The notes below the pieces were generated by a model. It worked only from the letters and a program-made list of their open reading frames with translations, did no database searches and was not told where the DNA came from. From NCBI GenBank assembly GCA_002496425.1, contig DAJS01000008.1, forward strand, positions 41,249-53,237: 11,989 nucleotides of DNA, read 5' to 3'. The translations under genes and the position numbers were made by a program. Positions 6,634-11,989 of the stretch are shown here, piece after piece (position 1 is the stretch's first letter; each line of letters starts with the position of its first letter). Source of the DNA: Acidilobaceae archaeon UBA162. Its GTDB lineage: Archaea; Thermoproteota; Thermoprotei_A; Sulfolobales; Acidilobaceae.

Positions 6634-7824
6634 TTGTCAAGCCATGGCTGGCCATTCGATGAGAAGCCCCTGTTGGTCTTCTGGGAGACTACAAAGGCCT
6701 GCCCTCTGGCGTGCATTCACTGTAGGGCCAATGCGATAACTGCGCCTCTCCCTGGCGAGCTCAGCACCTCCGAGGGTACCAGGCTCATAGAGCAGGTGGC
6801 TGAGTTCGGTAGGCCCTACCCGGTTCTTGTGCTCACCGGCGGCGATCCCCTTAGCAGGCCAGACATATGGGAGCTGGTGGAGGAGGCCAGAGGGCTCGGG
6901 GTCCCAGTAGCCATGGCCCCTAGCCCCTCGAGGATCCTCCTGGATAACATAGACAGGATAGCTCATGAGGGGGTCTCTGCGGTATCAATAAGCATAGACC
7001 ACCCGTCGCCTGAGATACATGACGCTATCAGGAGATACAAGGGATCGTGGGAGGCAGCAGTGACTGCAATAAAGGAGCTCCAGGCCCGCGGCGTTAGCGT
7101 CCAGGTCAATACGGCCGTGATGAGGTCAACGGTGAGGGGCCTGCCGGACATGGTGAGGCTCCTGCTCGACCTTGGAGTCAAGGTCTGGGAGGTCTTCTAC
7201 CTGGTTCCAGTAGGTAGGGCTGGGAAGGAGGAGGACCTGTCGCCCCCGGAGTGGGAGGACGTGAGCGCCTTCCTCTACGAGGCCAGTAAGTACGGCATAA
7301 GAGTTAGAACCTCCGAGGGGCCAATGTTCAGGCGCATATCGCTCCTGATGAGCTACGCCGAGATGAAGGGCATTGATCCTACCCGCCTCCTGCACCTCGG
7401 TAGGCTCTACGACGAGCTGACAACGGCCCTCAGGGATAGGCTTGGGAGGCCCAGGGGGCCGCCCATGTTTGAGACCTCGGGGACGAGGGACGGCAGGGGT
7501 GTGGTCTTCATATCCTACGATGGCTACGTCTATCCCAGCGGCTTCCTGCCGGTGCCCGCAGGCAGCGTCAGGAAGGCCAGGCTTGTCGATATATACAGGA
7601 GCTCGCAGCTTATGGTCAGGCTTAGGTTAGGCGACTTCAAGGGGCGCTGTGGGGCCTGTGAGTTCAGGGATCTCTGTGGCGGCAGCAGAGCAAGGGCCTT
7701 CGCCTACTTTGGCGACCCCTTCGCTGAGGACCCAGCGTGCCCGTACAGGCCAGGCTCCCTGTCGGGCCAGGTCGATGTCAAGGAGGTGATAGCCTCTTGG
7801 AGGAGCTCGCCGAGGCAGAGGTAA
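6634..7824 (+). CDS. ahbD: Heme synthase AhbD (radical SAM, Fe-coproporphyrin III decarboxylase)
   Basis: Likely last enzyme of the siroheme-dependent route: oxidative decarboxylation of the two propionates of Fe-coproporphyrin III to the vinyl groups of heme b. The 396-residue protein has the radical SAM CxxxCxxC (Cys23, 27, 30, in TKACPLACIHCRA), the TGGDP SAM-binding loop (68-72), and a C-terminal auxiliary cluster region with Cys339, 342, 348 and 369. YDGYVYPSGFLPVPAGSVR (295-313) carries PSG where full SPASM domains have PC, as is usual in the AhbD-type subfamily; this separates it from the AhbC-like gene downstream. Four auxiliary cysteines fit a single extra 4Fe-4S cluster. Start TTG 6634; no good alternative precedes the domain. 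The last 28 nt overlap ahbAB and contain part of that gene's start region. Other radical SAM/SPASM roles remain possible in isolation, but the neighbours argue strongly for heme. Confidence 0.85.
   Translation: MSSHGWPFDEKPLLVFWETTKACPLACIHCRANAITAPLPGELSTSEGTRLIEQVAEFGRPYPVLVLTGGDPLSRPDIWELVEEARGLGVPVAMAPSPSRILLDNIDRIAHEGVSAVSISIDHPSPEIHDAIRRYKGSWEAAVTAIKELQARGVSVQVNTAVMRSTVRGLPDMVRLLLDLGVKVWEVFYLVPVGRAGKEEDLSPPEWEDVSAFLYEASKYGIRVRTSEGPMFRRISLLMSYAEMKGIDPTRLLHLGRLYDELTTALRDRLGRPRGPPMFETSGTRDGRGVVFISYDGYVYPSGFLPVPAGSVRKARLVDIYRSSQLMVRLRLGDFKGRCGACEFRDLCGGSRARAFAYFGDPFAEDPACPYRPGSLSGQVDVKEVIASWRSSPRQR
7781..7790 (+). promoter_or_regulatory. Ribosome binding site of ahbAB, inside ahbD
   Basis: AGGAGGTGAT is a near-complete complement of the archaeal 16S rRNA 3' tail and the strongest such site in the window. 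It lies within the ahbD coding region, 6 nt before TTG 7797, and decides the ahbAB start against the longer frame opening at GTG 7737. Confidence 0.8.
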
Positions 7825-8768
7825 GGGCGCTAATGGAGCTCCAGTACTTCTTCCCCGTACCTTCGCCTGACCCCTACGCTGAGGTGGCCTCAAGGATAGG
7901 TCTTGACATTGAGTCTCTGCTCTCGTCGCTGAGGGGCCTGGCCCGAAAGGGGGTGCTCAAGCGCGTCGGCTACTACTACAACTACAGGTCACAGTCGAAG
8001 GAGGCGGCCCTAGTGGCATTCATGGCTGCTGATGAGGACGCCATGGCTAAGGCGGTAGCCTCTGACGTCCTGGTCTCGCACGCCTACGTAAGAGATGATC
8101 CGGAGTACAACGTGTGGCTGGTGATAAAGAGGGACTCCATGGACGAGATCATTAGGTACTCGCGGAAGCTCGCGGAGGTCACGGGCTCCAAGGGGTTCGT
8201 TCTGCTCACCTCTGTCAGGACATACAAGCTCAGCGTCAAGTATGACCTCTACCGCGGGGTCTCGAGGTCCGGGCCCTATGCCTACCTACCCCTAAGGCCC
8301 CCTAGGCCTGAGGACCTGGGAGTCCCTGCTGAGCTGCCAAGCCTACTGAGGGCCCTGCCGCTGGAGCCCAGGCCCTACATCTCAATAGCATCAAGGCTTG
8401 GTATGACGGAGGCTCAGGTCGTGGAGGCAGCCAGGAGGCTGCTGGAGGCAGGCGTCCTGGCCGACCCCGGGGCAGCCCTTGACGGAGAAGCACTGGGCTT
8501 CAAGGTGAACGGCATGGTGGTCATGGAGCCCTCCAGCTCGCCTGAGGGGCTCTGCGAGTCGGCCTCAAGGTCTGAGTTCTCAACGCACGTGGTCCTCAGG
8601 TCTTCAATGCCTGAGGGCGCCTGGAGGTACCCATGCTATGCAATGATACATGCGAGGTCAAGGGATCTTGCCGATGAAGTCGCTAGGGAGATCGCCAAGG
8701 CCGGCGGCGCCAGGTCATACAGGGTAATCTACAGCTTGAGAGACCTCAAGCCCGGCTTCGTGAGGTGA
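7797..8768 (+). CDS. ahbA-ahbB: Siroheme decarboxylase, fused AhbA-AhbB
   Basis: Removes the two acetate carboxyls at C12 and C18 of siroheme to give 12,18-didecarboxysiroheme. The 323-residue chain holds two copies of the AsnC/Lrp-like decarboxylase unit that is usually two separate subunits. Copy one (1-155) has a winged helix (YFFPVPSPDPYAEVASRIGL, then KGVLKRVGYYYNYR) and the active-site strand VSHAYVRDDPEYNVW (93-107; His95, Arg99, Tyr104, Trp107). Copy two (165-323) has a second, more divergent winged helix and STHVVLRSS, then WRYPCYAMIHA (His264, Arg268, Trp276, Tyr278, His285). A proline-rich linker near 163-171 joins them. Which copy is A-like and which is B-like is tentative. TTG 7797 is chosen from the AGGAGGTGAT site 6 nt upstream; an earlier GTG at 7737 would add 20 residues unlike the family. 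It overlaps ahbD by 28 nt and ends 6 nt before ahbC. Confidence 0.87.
   Translation: MEELAEAEVRALMELQYFFPVPSPDPYAEVASRIGLDIESLLSSLRGLARKGVLKRVGYYYNYRSQSKEAALVAFMAADEDAMAKAVASDVLVSHAYVRDDPEYNVWLVIKRDSMDEIIRYSRKLAEVTGSKGFVLLTSVRTYKLSVKYDLYRGVSRSGPYAYLPLRPPRPEDLGVPAELPSLLRALPLEPRPYISIASRLGMTEAQVVEAARRLLEAGVLADPGAALDGEALGFKVNGMVVMEPSSSPEGLCESASRSEFSTHVVLRSSMPEGAWRYPCYAMIHARSRDLADEVAREIAKAGGARSYRVIYSLRDLKPGFVR
8762..8768 (+). promoter_or_regulatory. Ribosome binding site of ahbC
   Basis: GAGGTGA, whose last three bases are the ahbAB stop codon, lies 6 nt before TTG 8775. It supports the TTG start and suggests translation coupled to ahbAB. Confidence 0.7.
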
Positions 8769-8774
8769 AGCATA

Positions 8775-9956
8775 TTGATACCACTGAGCGTCATGGTGAC
8801 CGGCAAGGGCACCGTGTCAGTTAAGATAAAGGGGCACTATGGCAAGGGACATCCCTCCACGTTCACCTCGGAGCTCAAGCCAGTGGTCTTTTGGAACATA
8901 ACCTATGCCTGCAACCTTCACTGCGAGCACTGCTACATAGACGCTGGGCCTACGCCCAGGCCTGAGGAGCTCAGCACGGAGGAGCTCCTCAGGGTGGCTG
9001 ACGAGATTGTTGAGCTCGGCCTGCCCCTTGTAATACTCAGCGGCGGCGAGCCGCTGGTCAGGAAGGATTTCTGGGCCCTTGCTGAGAGGCTGGCTGGCCG
9101 TGAGAAGCCCAAGCTGTCGCTTAGCACCAATGGCACGCTGATAACAAGGGAGGCCGCAAGGAGGCTCAGGGACCTCGGTTTCTCCTACATTGGCGTGTCC
9201 CTTGACAGCCTCGTCCCGGCGATGCACGACAAGTTCAGGGGTGTGACAGGGGCATTCTACATGAGCGTGGGAGGCATAGATAATGCTGTCTCCGAGGGTC
9301 TAGATGTCGGCATAAGGACAACGGTGACCAGGTGGAACTATAGGGAGGCTCCAGACATGGTCGACTTCGCCTACGAGCACGGGGCCTCAAGGGTTAGCTA
9401 CTACATTCTTGACTCAATAGGGAGGGCGAGGGCCATAAGGCACGACCTGCCGACTCATGAGCAGCTTAAGGAGTTCGTCGGCACGCTGATAGAGAAGGCC
9501 AAGGAGTACGCGGGCAAGGTTGAGATAGAGCTGGTAAGAGCTAACTTCCTTGGAATATACGTTGCCGACAGGCTCTCGAGGACACCTGACGACTTTCAGG
9601 AATACATCAAGCTCATAAGCGCCCAGGGCGACTGCGGAAGGAAGTCAATAAGCATCTACCCTGACGGCACGGTGAGGCCGTGCCAGTTCATAGACCAGTA
9701 CGTTGTTGGAGATCTAAGGAGGCAGAGGCTAAGGGAGGTGCTAAGCTATAACAACCCGGAACTGGTTAAGTTCATAAGGCTTTACGAGAACCTCAGCGGG
9801 CCCCGCTGTGGCTCCTGTCCCTTCAGGCTGGTCTGTGGCGGGGGCAGCAGGGGCAGGGCTGAGGCCGCCACGGGCGACTTCTGGGGTGACGATCCTCTCT
9901 GCTTCATAGATGCTGCTGAGATAGCCAAGAGGTGGGGCCTGAAAGGCCCTAGCTAG
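8775..9956 (+). CDS. ahbC: Fe-coproporphyrin III synthase AhbC (12,18-didecarboxysiroheme deacetylase, radical SAM/SPASM)
   Basis: Removes the remaining acetate side chains of 12,18-didecarboxysiroheme to leave methyl groups, giving Fe-coproporphyrin III. The 393-residue protein has the radical SAM cluster motif YACNLHCEHCYIDAG (Cys46, 50, 53), the SAM loop SGGEP (89-93), an LSTNG strand (116-120) and a full SPASM-type C-terminus with Cys287, Cys303 (in DGTVRPC), 345, 348, 354 and 376. The CNLHCEHCYIDAG form is typical of the NirJ/AhbC group, which also acts in heme d1 synthesis; the absence of other heme d1 genes in view favours AhbC. The start is TTG 8775, 6 nt after a strong GAGGTGA. About 36 residues precede the radical SAM core (VVFWNIT). 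It lies between ahbAB and sirC, so all three post-siroheme steps are contiguous. Confidence 0.87.
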   Translation: MIPLSVMVTGKGTVSVKIKGHYGKGHPSTFTSELKPVVFWNITYACNLHCEHCYIDAGPTPRPEELSTEELLRVADEIVELGLPLVILSGGEPLVRKDFWALAERLAGREKPKLSLSTNGTLITREAARRLRDLGFSYIGVSLDSLVPAMHDKFRGVTGAFYMSVGGIDNAVSEGLDVGIRTTVTRWNYREAPDMVDFAYEHGASRVSYYILDSIGRARAIRHDLPTHEQLKEFVGTLIEKAKEYAGKVEIELVRANFLGIYVADRLSRTPDDFQEYIKLISAQGDCGRKSISIYPDGTVRPCQFIDQYVVGDLRRQRLREVLSYNNPELVKFIRLYENLSGPRCGSCPFRLVCGGGSRGRAEAATGDFWGDDPLCFIDAAEIAKRWGLKGPS

Positions 9957-9958
9957 GG

Positions 9959-9966
9959 CTTTTATT
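9959..9966 (+). promoter_or_regulatory. Candidate TATA box for sirC, or ahbC terminator
   Basis: CTTTTATT lies directly after the ahbC stop. As a TATA box it would place transcription start near 9988-9990, only about 8 nt before ATG 9997, which has no ribosome binding site; that fits a near-leaderless message. The same T-run could also end ahbC transcription. Both readings are inference. Confidence 0.35.
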
Positions 9967-9996
9967 GTTCCTAAGGCTCTGGGGTCGTCTGGGACT

Positions 9997-10650
9997 ATGT
10001 TCATACCGCTCTTCGTGGACGTAGATGGCCTGAGGGTAACTGTCTTCGGCGGCGGCTCCGTGGGGACCAGGAGGGCCATGGAGTTCTCGAGGGCCGGGGC
10101 CAAGGTTAGGGTCGTGGCGGCCAAGTTCACTCATGAACTTGAGGTAGAGGCAAAGGCGGGCACAGTAGAGCTGGTTAAGGAGGCTCTGAGTCCGGGCCCC
10201 GGAGTGGATCAGCATATCAGAGGCTCTAACATAGTAGTAATAGCTACTACCGATCAGGAGCTAAACAAATACATAGCTAGAAGGGCCAGGGAGCTTGGGG
10301 TGCTCGTCAACAACGCTACTGAGGCCAGGGAGGGTAACGTGGTGTTCCCGTTCACCGCGGAGCCCCTCTATGGGCTCAGGGTAGCCGTGACCACCCTGGG
10401 CCTCTCAGGTGTGGCGGCCAGGAGGGCCAGGGACAAGATAGTTGAGTGCCTCTCCAAGGACTCAGAGCTGGCCACGCTACTCAGGGTGATGAGCAAGTTC
10501 AAGGAGAAGCTCAAGATGTCAATATCTGATCCCAAGGTCAGGGTCCCACTCTACTTTAAGGTAGAGGAGGATGAGGTCTTCAGGAGCCTGGTTGCGGCCG
10601 GCGATGAGGAGGGGGCGCTGAGGAGAGCCCTCGAGTTGGCGGGCCTCTGA
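9997..10650 (+). CDS. sirC: Precorrin-2 dehydrogenase (SirC/Met8/CysG N-terminal-like)
   Basis: NAD-dependent oxidation of precorrin-2 to sirohydrochlorin, which feeds siroheme to the Ahb enzymes encoded just upstream. The 217-residue protein has a Rossmann dinucleotide loop FGGGSVGTRRA (17-27) after the family's PLFVDVDG start, a VVIATTDQELN strand (80-90), LVNNATEAREGNVVFP (103-118), and a helical C-terminal dimerisation and substrate domain with TTLGLSGVAARRARD (132-146). In characterised members the 103-118 segment reads VNVVDD and carries a catalytic Asp; here the acidic pair is replaced by Ala-Thr-Glu, so Glu109 may serve or the chelatase role may be lost. This is the only gene of the cluster with a clear ATG and no ribosome binding site. 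It is followed after 10 nt by the FAD-dependent oxidoreductase. No uroporphyrinogen methyltransferase domain is fused to it. Confidence 0.85.
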   Translation: MFIPLFVDVDGLRVTVFGGGSVGTRRAMEFSRAGAKVRVVAAKFTHELEVEAKAGTVELVKEALSPGPGVDQHIRGSNIVVIATTDQELNKYIARRARELGVLVNNATEAREGNVVFPFTAEPLYGLRVAVTTLGLSGVAARRARDKIVECLSKDSELATLLRVMSKFKEKLKMSISDPKVRVPLYFKVEEDEVFRSLVAAGDEEGALRRALELAGL

Positions 10651-10660
10651 GTGAGGTAAA

Positions 10661-11956
10661 TTGAAGGTAATAATCATCGGCGCCGGACACAACGGGCTGG
10701 CCGCGGCCTACTACCTTGCTAGGTCAGGGCTTGAGGTAACAGTAGTGGATCAACTGCCCAGGCCAGGTGGCATGATAGAGGGCCTAGAGATCAATGGAGC
10801 CAGGATAAGCAGGACGGCCTACGTCCTAGGCCTCATGCCTGAGGATATGGTGGCCGAGTTTGGCATACCAGTCATAAGACAGGACCCCTACCAGGTGCTC
10901 TTCGTTGATGGCAAGGTCTTGCCGTTCTGGAGGGATCCGGCCAGGAGAAGGGAAGCGCTCAGGGCTGTGGGTTATGAGAACCTGGTAGAGCTTGACGAGA
11001 GGTTAGAGGCCTTTAGGGCTAAGGTAATGTCGAGGTTCACATATGTCACCAAGCCCCCGTCGAGGGATGAGTTCAGGGAGCTGGCAGGGAGGGAGGGCTT
11101 AGGGGAGTTCATTGATAGGAGCGCCGAGGGCCTGCTAAGGGACTACGGTGCCGAGGACCTGAAGTACTTCTATATCTACCCAGGCATGGAGTCATCACCT
11201 GCCATGGTCATAGCCTACTACTACGCTCCATGGAGTTTCGTGAAAGGAGGCATGCAGGAGGTGATTAACGTCATGGCTAGGAAGGCCTCAGAGGTAGGGG
11301 CGAGGCTCCTGTTAGGAAGGGTTGTTGATGAGATACTAGTCTCGGACTCAAGGGTCCTCGGGGTTAGGCTCAGGAGCAGCGAGGTGCTGAACGCAGATGC
11401 CGTCATTTTCACTGGGAGCCCCATAGAGCTGCCAAACCTGCTGCCTGACCTACCAGAGGCAAGGGAGCTTAGGAGGCTTAGGGTTCATAGAGCCAGCTGG
11501 GTCAAGCACAACGTGGTGCTCGAGGGGTTCCCGAGGTTGCCGGAGCCGCTAGTGCCCTACGCTGGGTCCATAATTGATAGCGAGTGCGGCGAGCTTGTGA
11601 TCCCATCAGTGGTTGATGACAGCAGAGGAGCGCATGTGGCTGAGTTCATGGGCAGCTATGACTGTGTCATGGAGCTCCTAGGCGTCAGGGCGGCATATCA
11701 TGACATGGTCGACGCGGAGTACGCGGAGAGGGCCTACATGCTCCCAGGAGGTAACGTGAACCACCTACCCATGGCCGAGCCCTACCTCTTCGACTCAAGG
11801 CCTGCTAAGGGCTGGGCCTACAGGACGCCTGTGAGAGGCCTCTACGTTGGGGGCTCTGGCACCTACCCGGGTGGGCAGGTAACAGGGGTTCCTGGGAGGA
11901 ACGCCGCCAGCGCGCTCCTTGAGGACCTCAGGCTGGGGGCGCTGCGAGCCTACTGA
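10661..11956 (+). CDS. FAD-dependent oxidoreductase, PYROXD2/phytoene-desaturase-like
   Basis: A 431-residue flavoprotein of the amine oxidase/phytoene desaturase superfamily. Visible features are the N-terminal FAD-binding beta-alpha-beta IIIGAGHNGLAAAYYLA (4-20) ending in the ribose-binding acid Asp30, the RPGGM motif (34-38), FVKGGMQEVINVMA (193-206), a second FAD strand region ending in DAVIFTGSP (246-254), and the C-terminal FAD motif TPVRGLYVGGSGTYPGGQVTGVPGRNAA (split 389-403 and 404-416). The GGSGTYPGG form and the preceding GGNVNHLP match the PYROXD2 branch rather than classical CrtI. The substrate is unknown. It lies 10 nt after sirC and starts at TTG 10661, 3 nt after GAGGT, so it is probably in the same transcript; a tetrapyrrole or isoprenoid substrate is a guess. 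Related protoporphyrinogen oxidases share the fold but differ in their C-terminal motif. Confidence 0.8.
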   Translation: MKVIIIGAGHNGLAAAYYLARSGLEVTVVDQLPRPGGMIEGLEINGARISRTAYVLGLMPEDMVAEFGIPVIRQDPYQVLFVDGKVLPFWRDPARRREALRAVGYENLVELDERLEAFRAKVMSRFTYVTKPPSRDEFRELAGREGLGEFIDRSAEGLLRDYGAEDLKYFYIYPGMESSPAMVIAYYYAPWSFVKGGMQEVINVMARKASEVGARLLLGRVVDEILVSDSRVLGVRLRSSEVLNADAVIFTGSPIELPNLLPDLPEARELRRLRVHRASWVKHNVVLEGFPRLPEPLVPYAGSIIDSECGELVIPSVVDDSRGAHVAEFMGSYDCVMELLGVRAAYHDMVDAEYAERAYMLPGGNVNHLPMAEPYLFDSRPAKGWAYRTPVRGLYVGGSGTYPGGQVTGVPGRNAASALLEDLRLGALRAY

Positions 11957-11964
11957 CCCTCTCT

Positions 11965-11988
11965 GCCCTAAAGGGTAAGGGCCCCTTT
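11965..11988 (+). terminator. Possible hairpin after the FAD oxidoreductase gene
   Basis: AAAGGG (11970-11975) pairs with CCCTTT (11983-11988) across a 7-nt loop. GCCCT (11965-11969) could instead pair with AGGGC (11978-11982), so the two stems exclude each other. It starts 8 nt after the stop codon. No long T-run is visible before the window ends, so termination is uncertain. Confidence 0.25.
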
Positions 11989-11989
11989 G

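Noticed and set aside
7737..7796. A longer ahbAB beginning at GTG 7737.
   Set aside because: It adds 20 residues encoded inside ahbD that do not look like the family, and the very strong AGGAGGTGAT points to TTG 7797.
8817..9227. A 136-codon open frame on the minus strand inside ahbC.
   Set aside because: It shadows a strongly conserved radical SAM gene, and its product has no recognisable domain and reflects GC-rich codon bias.
8775..9956. NirJ of heme d1 synthesis instead of AhbC.
   Set aside because: The sequence alone is compatible, but the adjacent AhbD-type enzyme and lack of other nir genes favour heme b synthesis.
9741..10215. Two overlapping minus-strand frames across the ahbC/sirC junction.
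   Set aside because: They overlap two well-supported genes and each other in different frames, as expected of shadows.
1..11989. tRNA, rRNA, CRISPR, insertion sequence or prophage features.
   Set aside because: No cloverleaf, conserved rRNA segment, regular spaced repeat, terminal inverted repeat, transposase or integrase motif was seen on reading.

Overview
The window looks like chromosomal DNA of a thermophilic crenarchaeon. The evidence is a TFE-beta-like transcription factor subunit with a complete RPC39-type Fe-S cysteine motif, SRP19, a heme pathway that runs through siroheme, heavy AGG use for arginine, tight gene packing, GGTGA-type ribosome binding sites and TATA-like boxes. GC-rich composition and many TTG starts suggest an Acidilobus/Aeropyrum-like lineage. 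That placement is inference; no rRNA is present.

Layout. (1) 100-957, plus: uridine phosphorylase, meeting tail to tail, with a 38-nt overlap, a minus-strand operon. (2) 5057 to 920, minus: glmS, then a GlmU-like two-domain protein, then an MFS transporter, with very short gaps or overlaps. GlmS makes glucosamine-6-phosphate. The next protein has the expected nucleotidyltransferase plus left-handed beta-helix build but seems to lack key residues of both active sites. (3) 5058-5256: divergent control region with TATA-like boxes and a thrice-repeated GGGCTGA word. (4) 5257-5763, plus: PEBP/YbhB-type protein. (5) 5855-6597, plus: TFE-beta and SRP19, 2 nt apart. (6) 6634-10650, plus: ahbD, fused ahbA-ahbB, ahbC and sirC. 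(7) 10661-11956, plus: a PYROXD2/phytoene-desaturase-like FAD protein closely linked to sirC.

How the genes fit together. SirC would oxidise precorrin-2 to sirohydrochlorin. After iron insertion by a chelatase not seen here, AhbAB would decarboxylate siroheme to 12,18-didecarboxysiroheme, AhbC would convert that to Fe-coproporphyrin III, and AhbD would make heme b. The FAD protein has no assigned step.

Nine or ten of the eleven complete genes appear to start with TTG. Several starts were set from ribosome binding sites or protein chemistry. The clearest is GlmS, whose catalytic Cys must directly follow the initiator. I saw no tRNA, rRNA, CRISPR array, insertion sequence or gene-free stretch over 300 bases. 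The nearest thing to an undescribed system is the siroheme-to-heme cluster with a fused decarboxylase and an unexplained FAD partner; the oddest single gene is the active-site-poor GlmU-like protein beside glmS.
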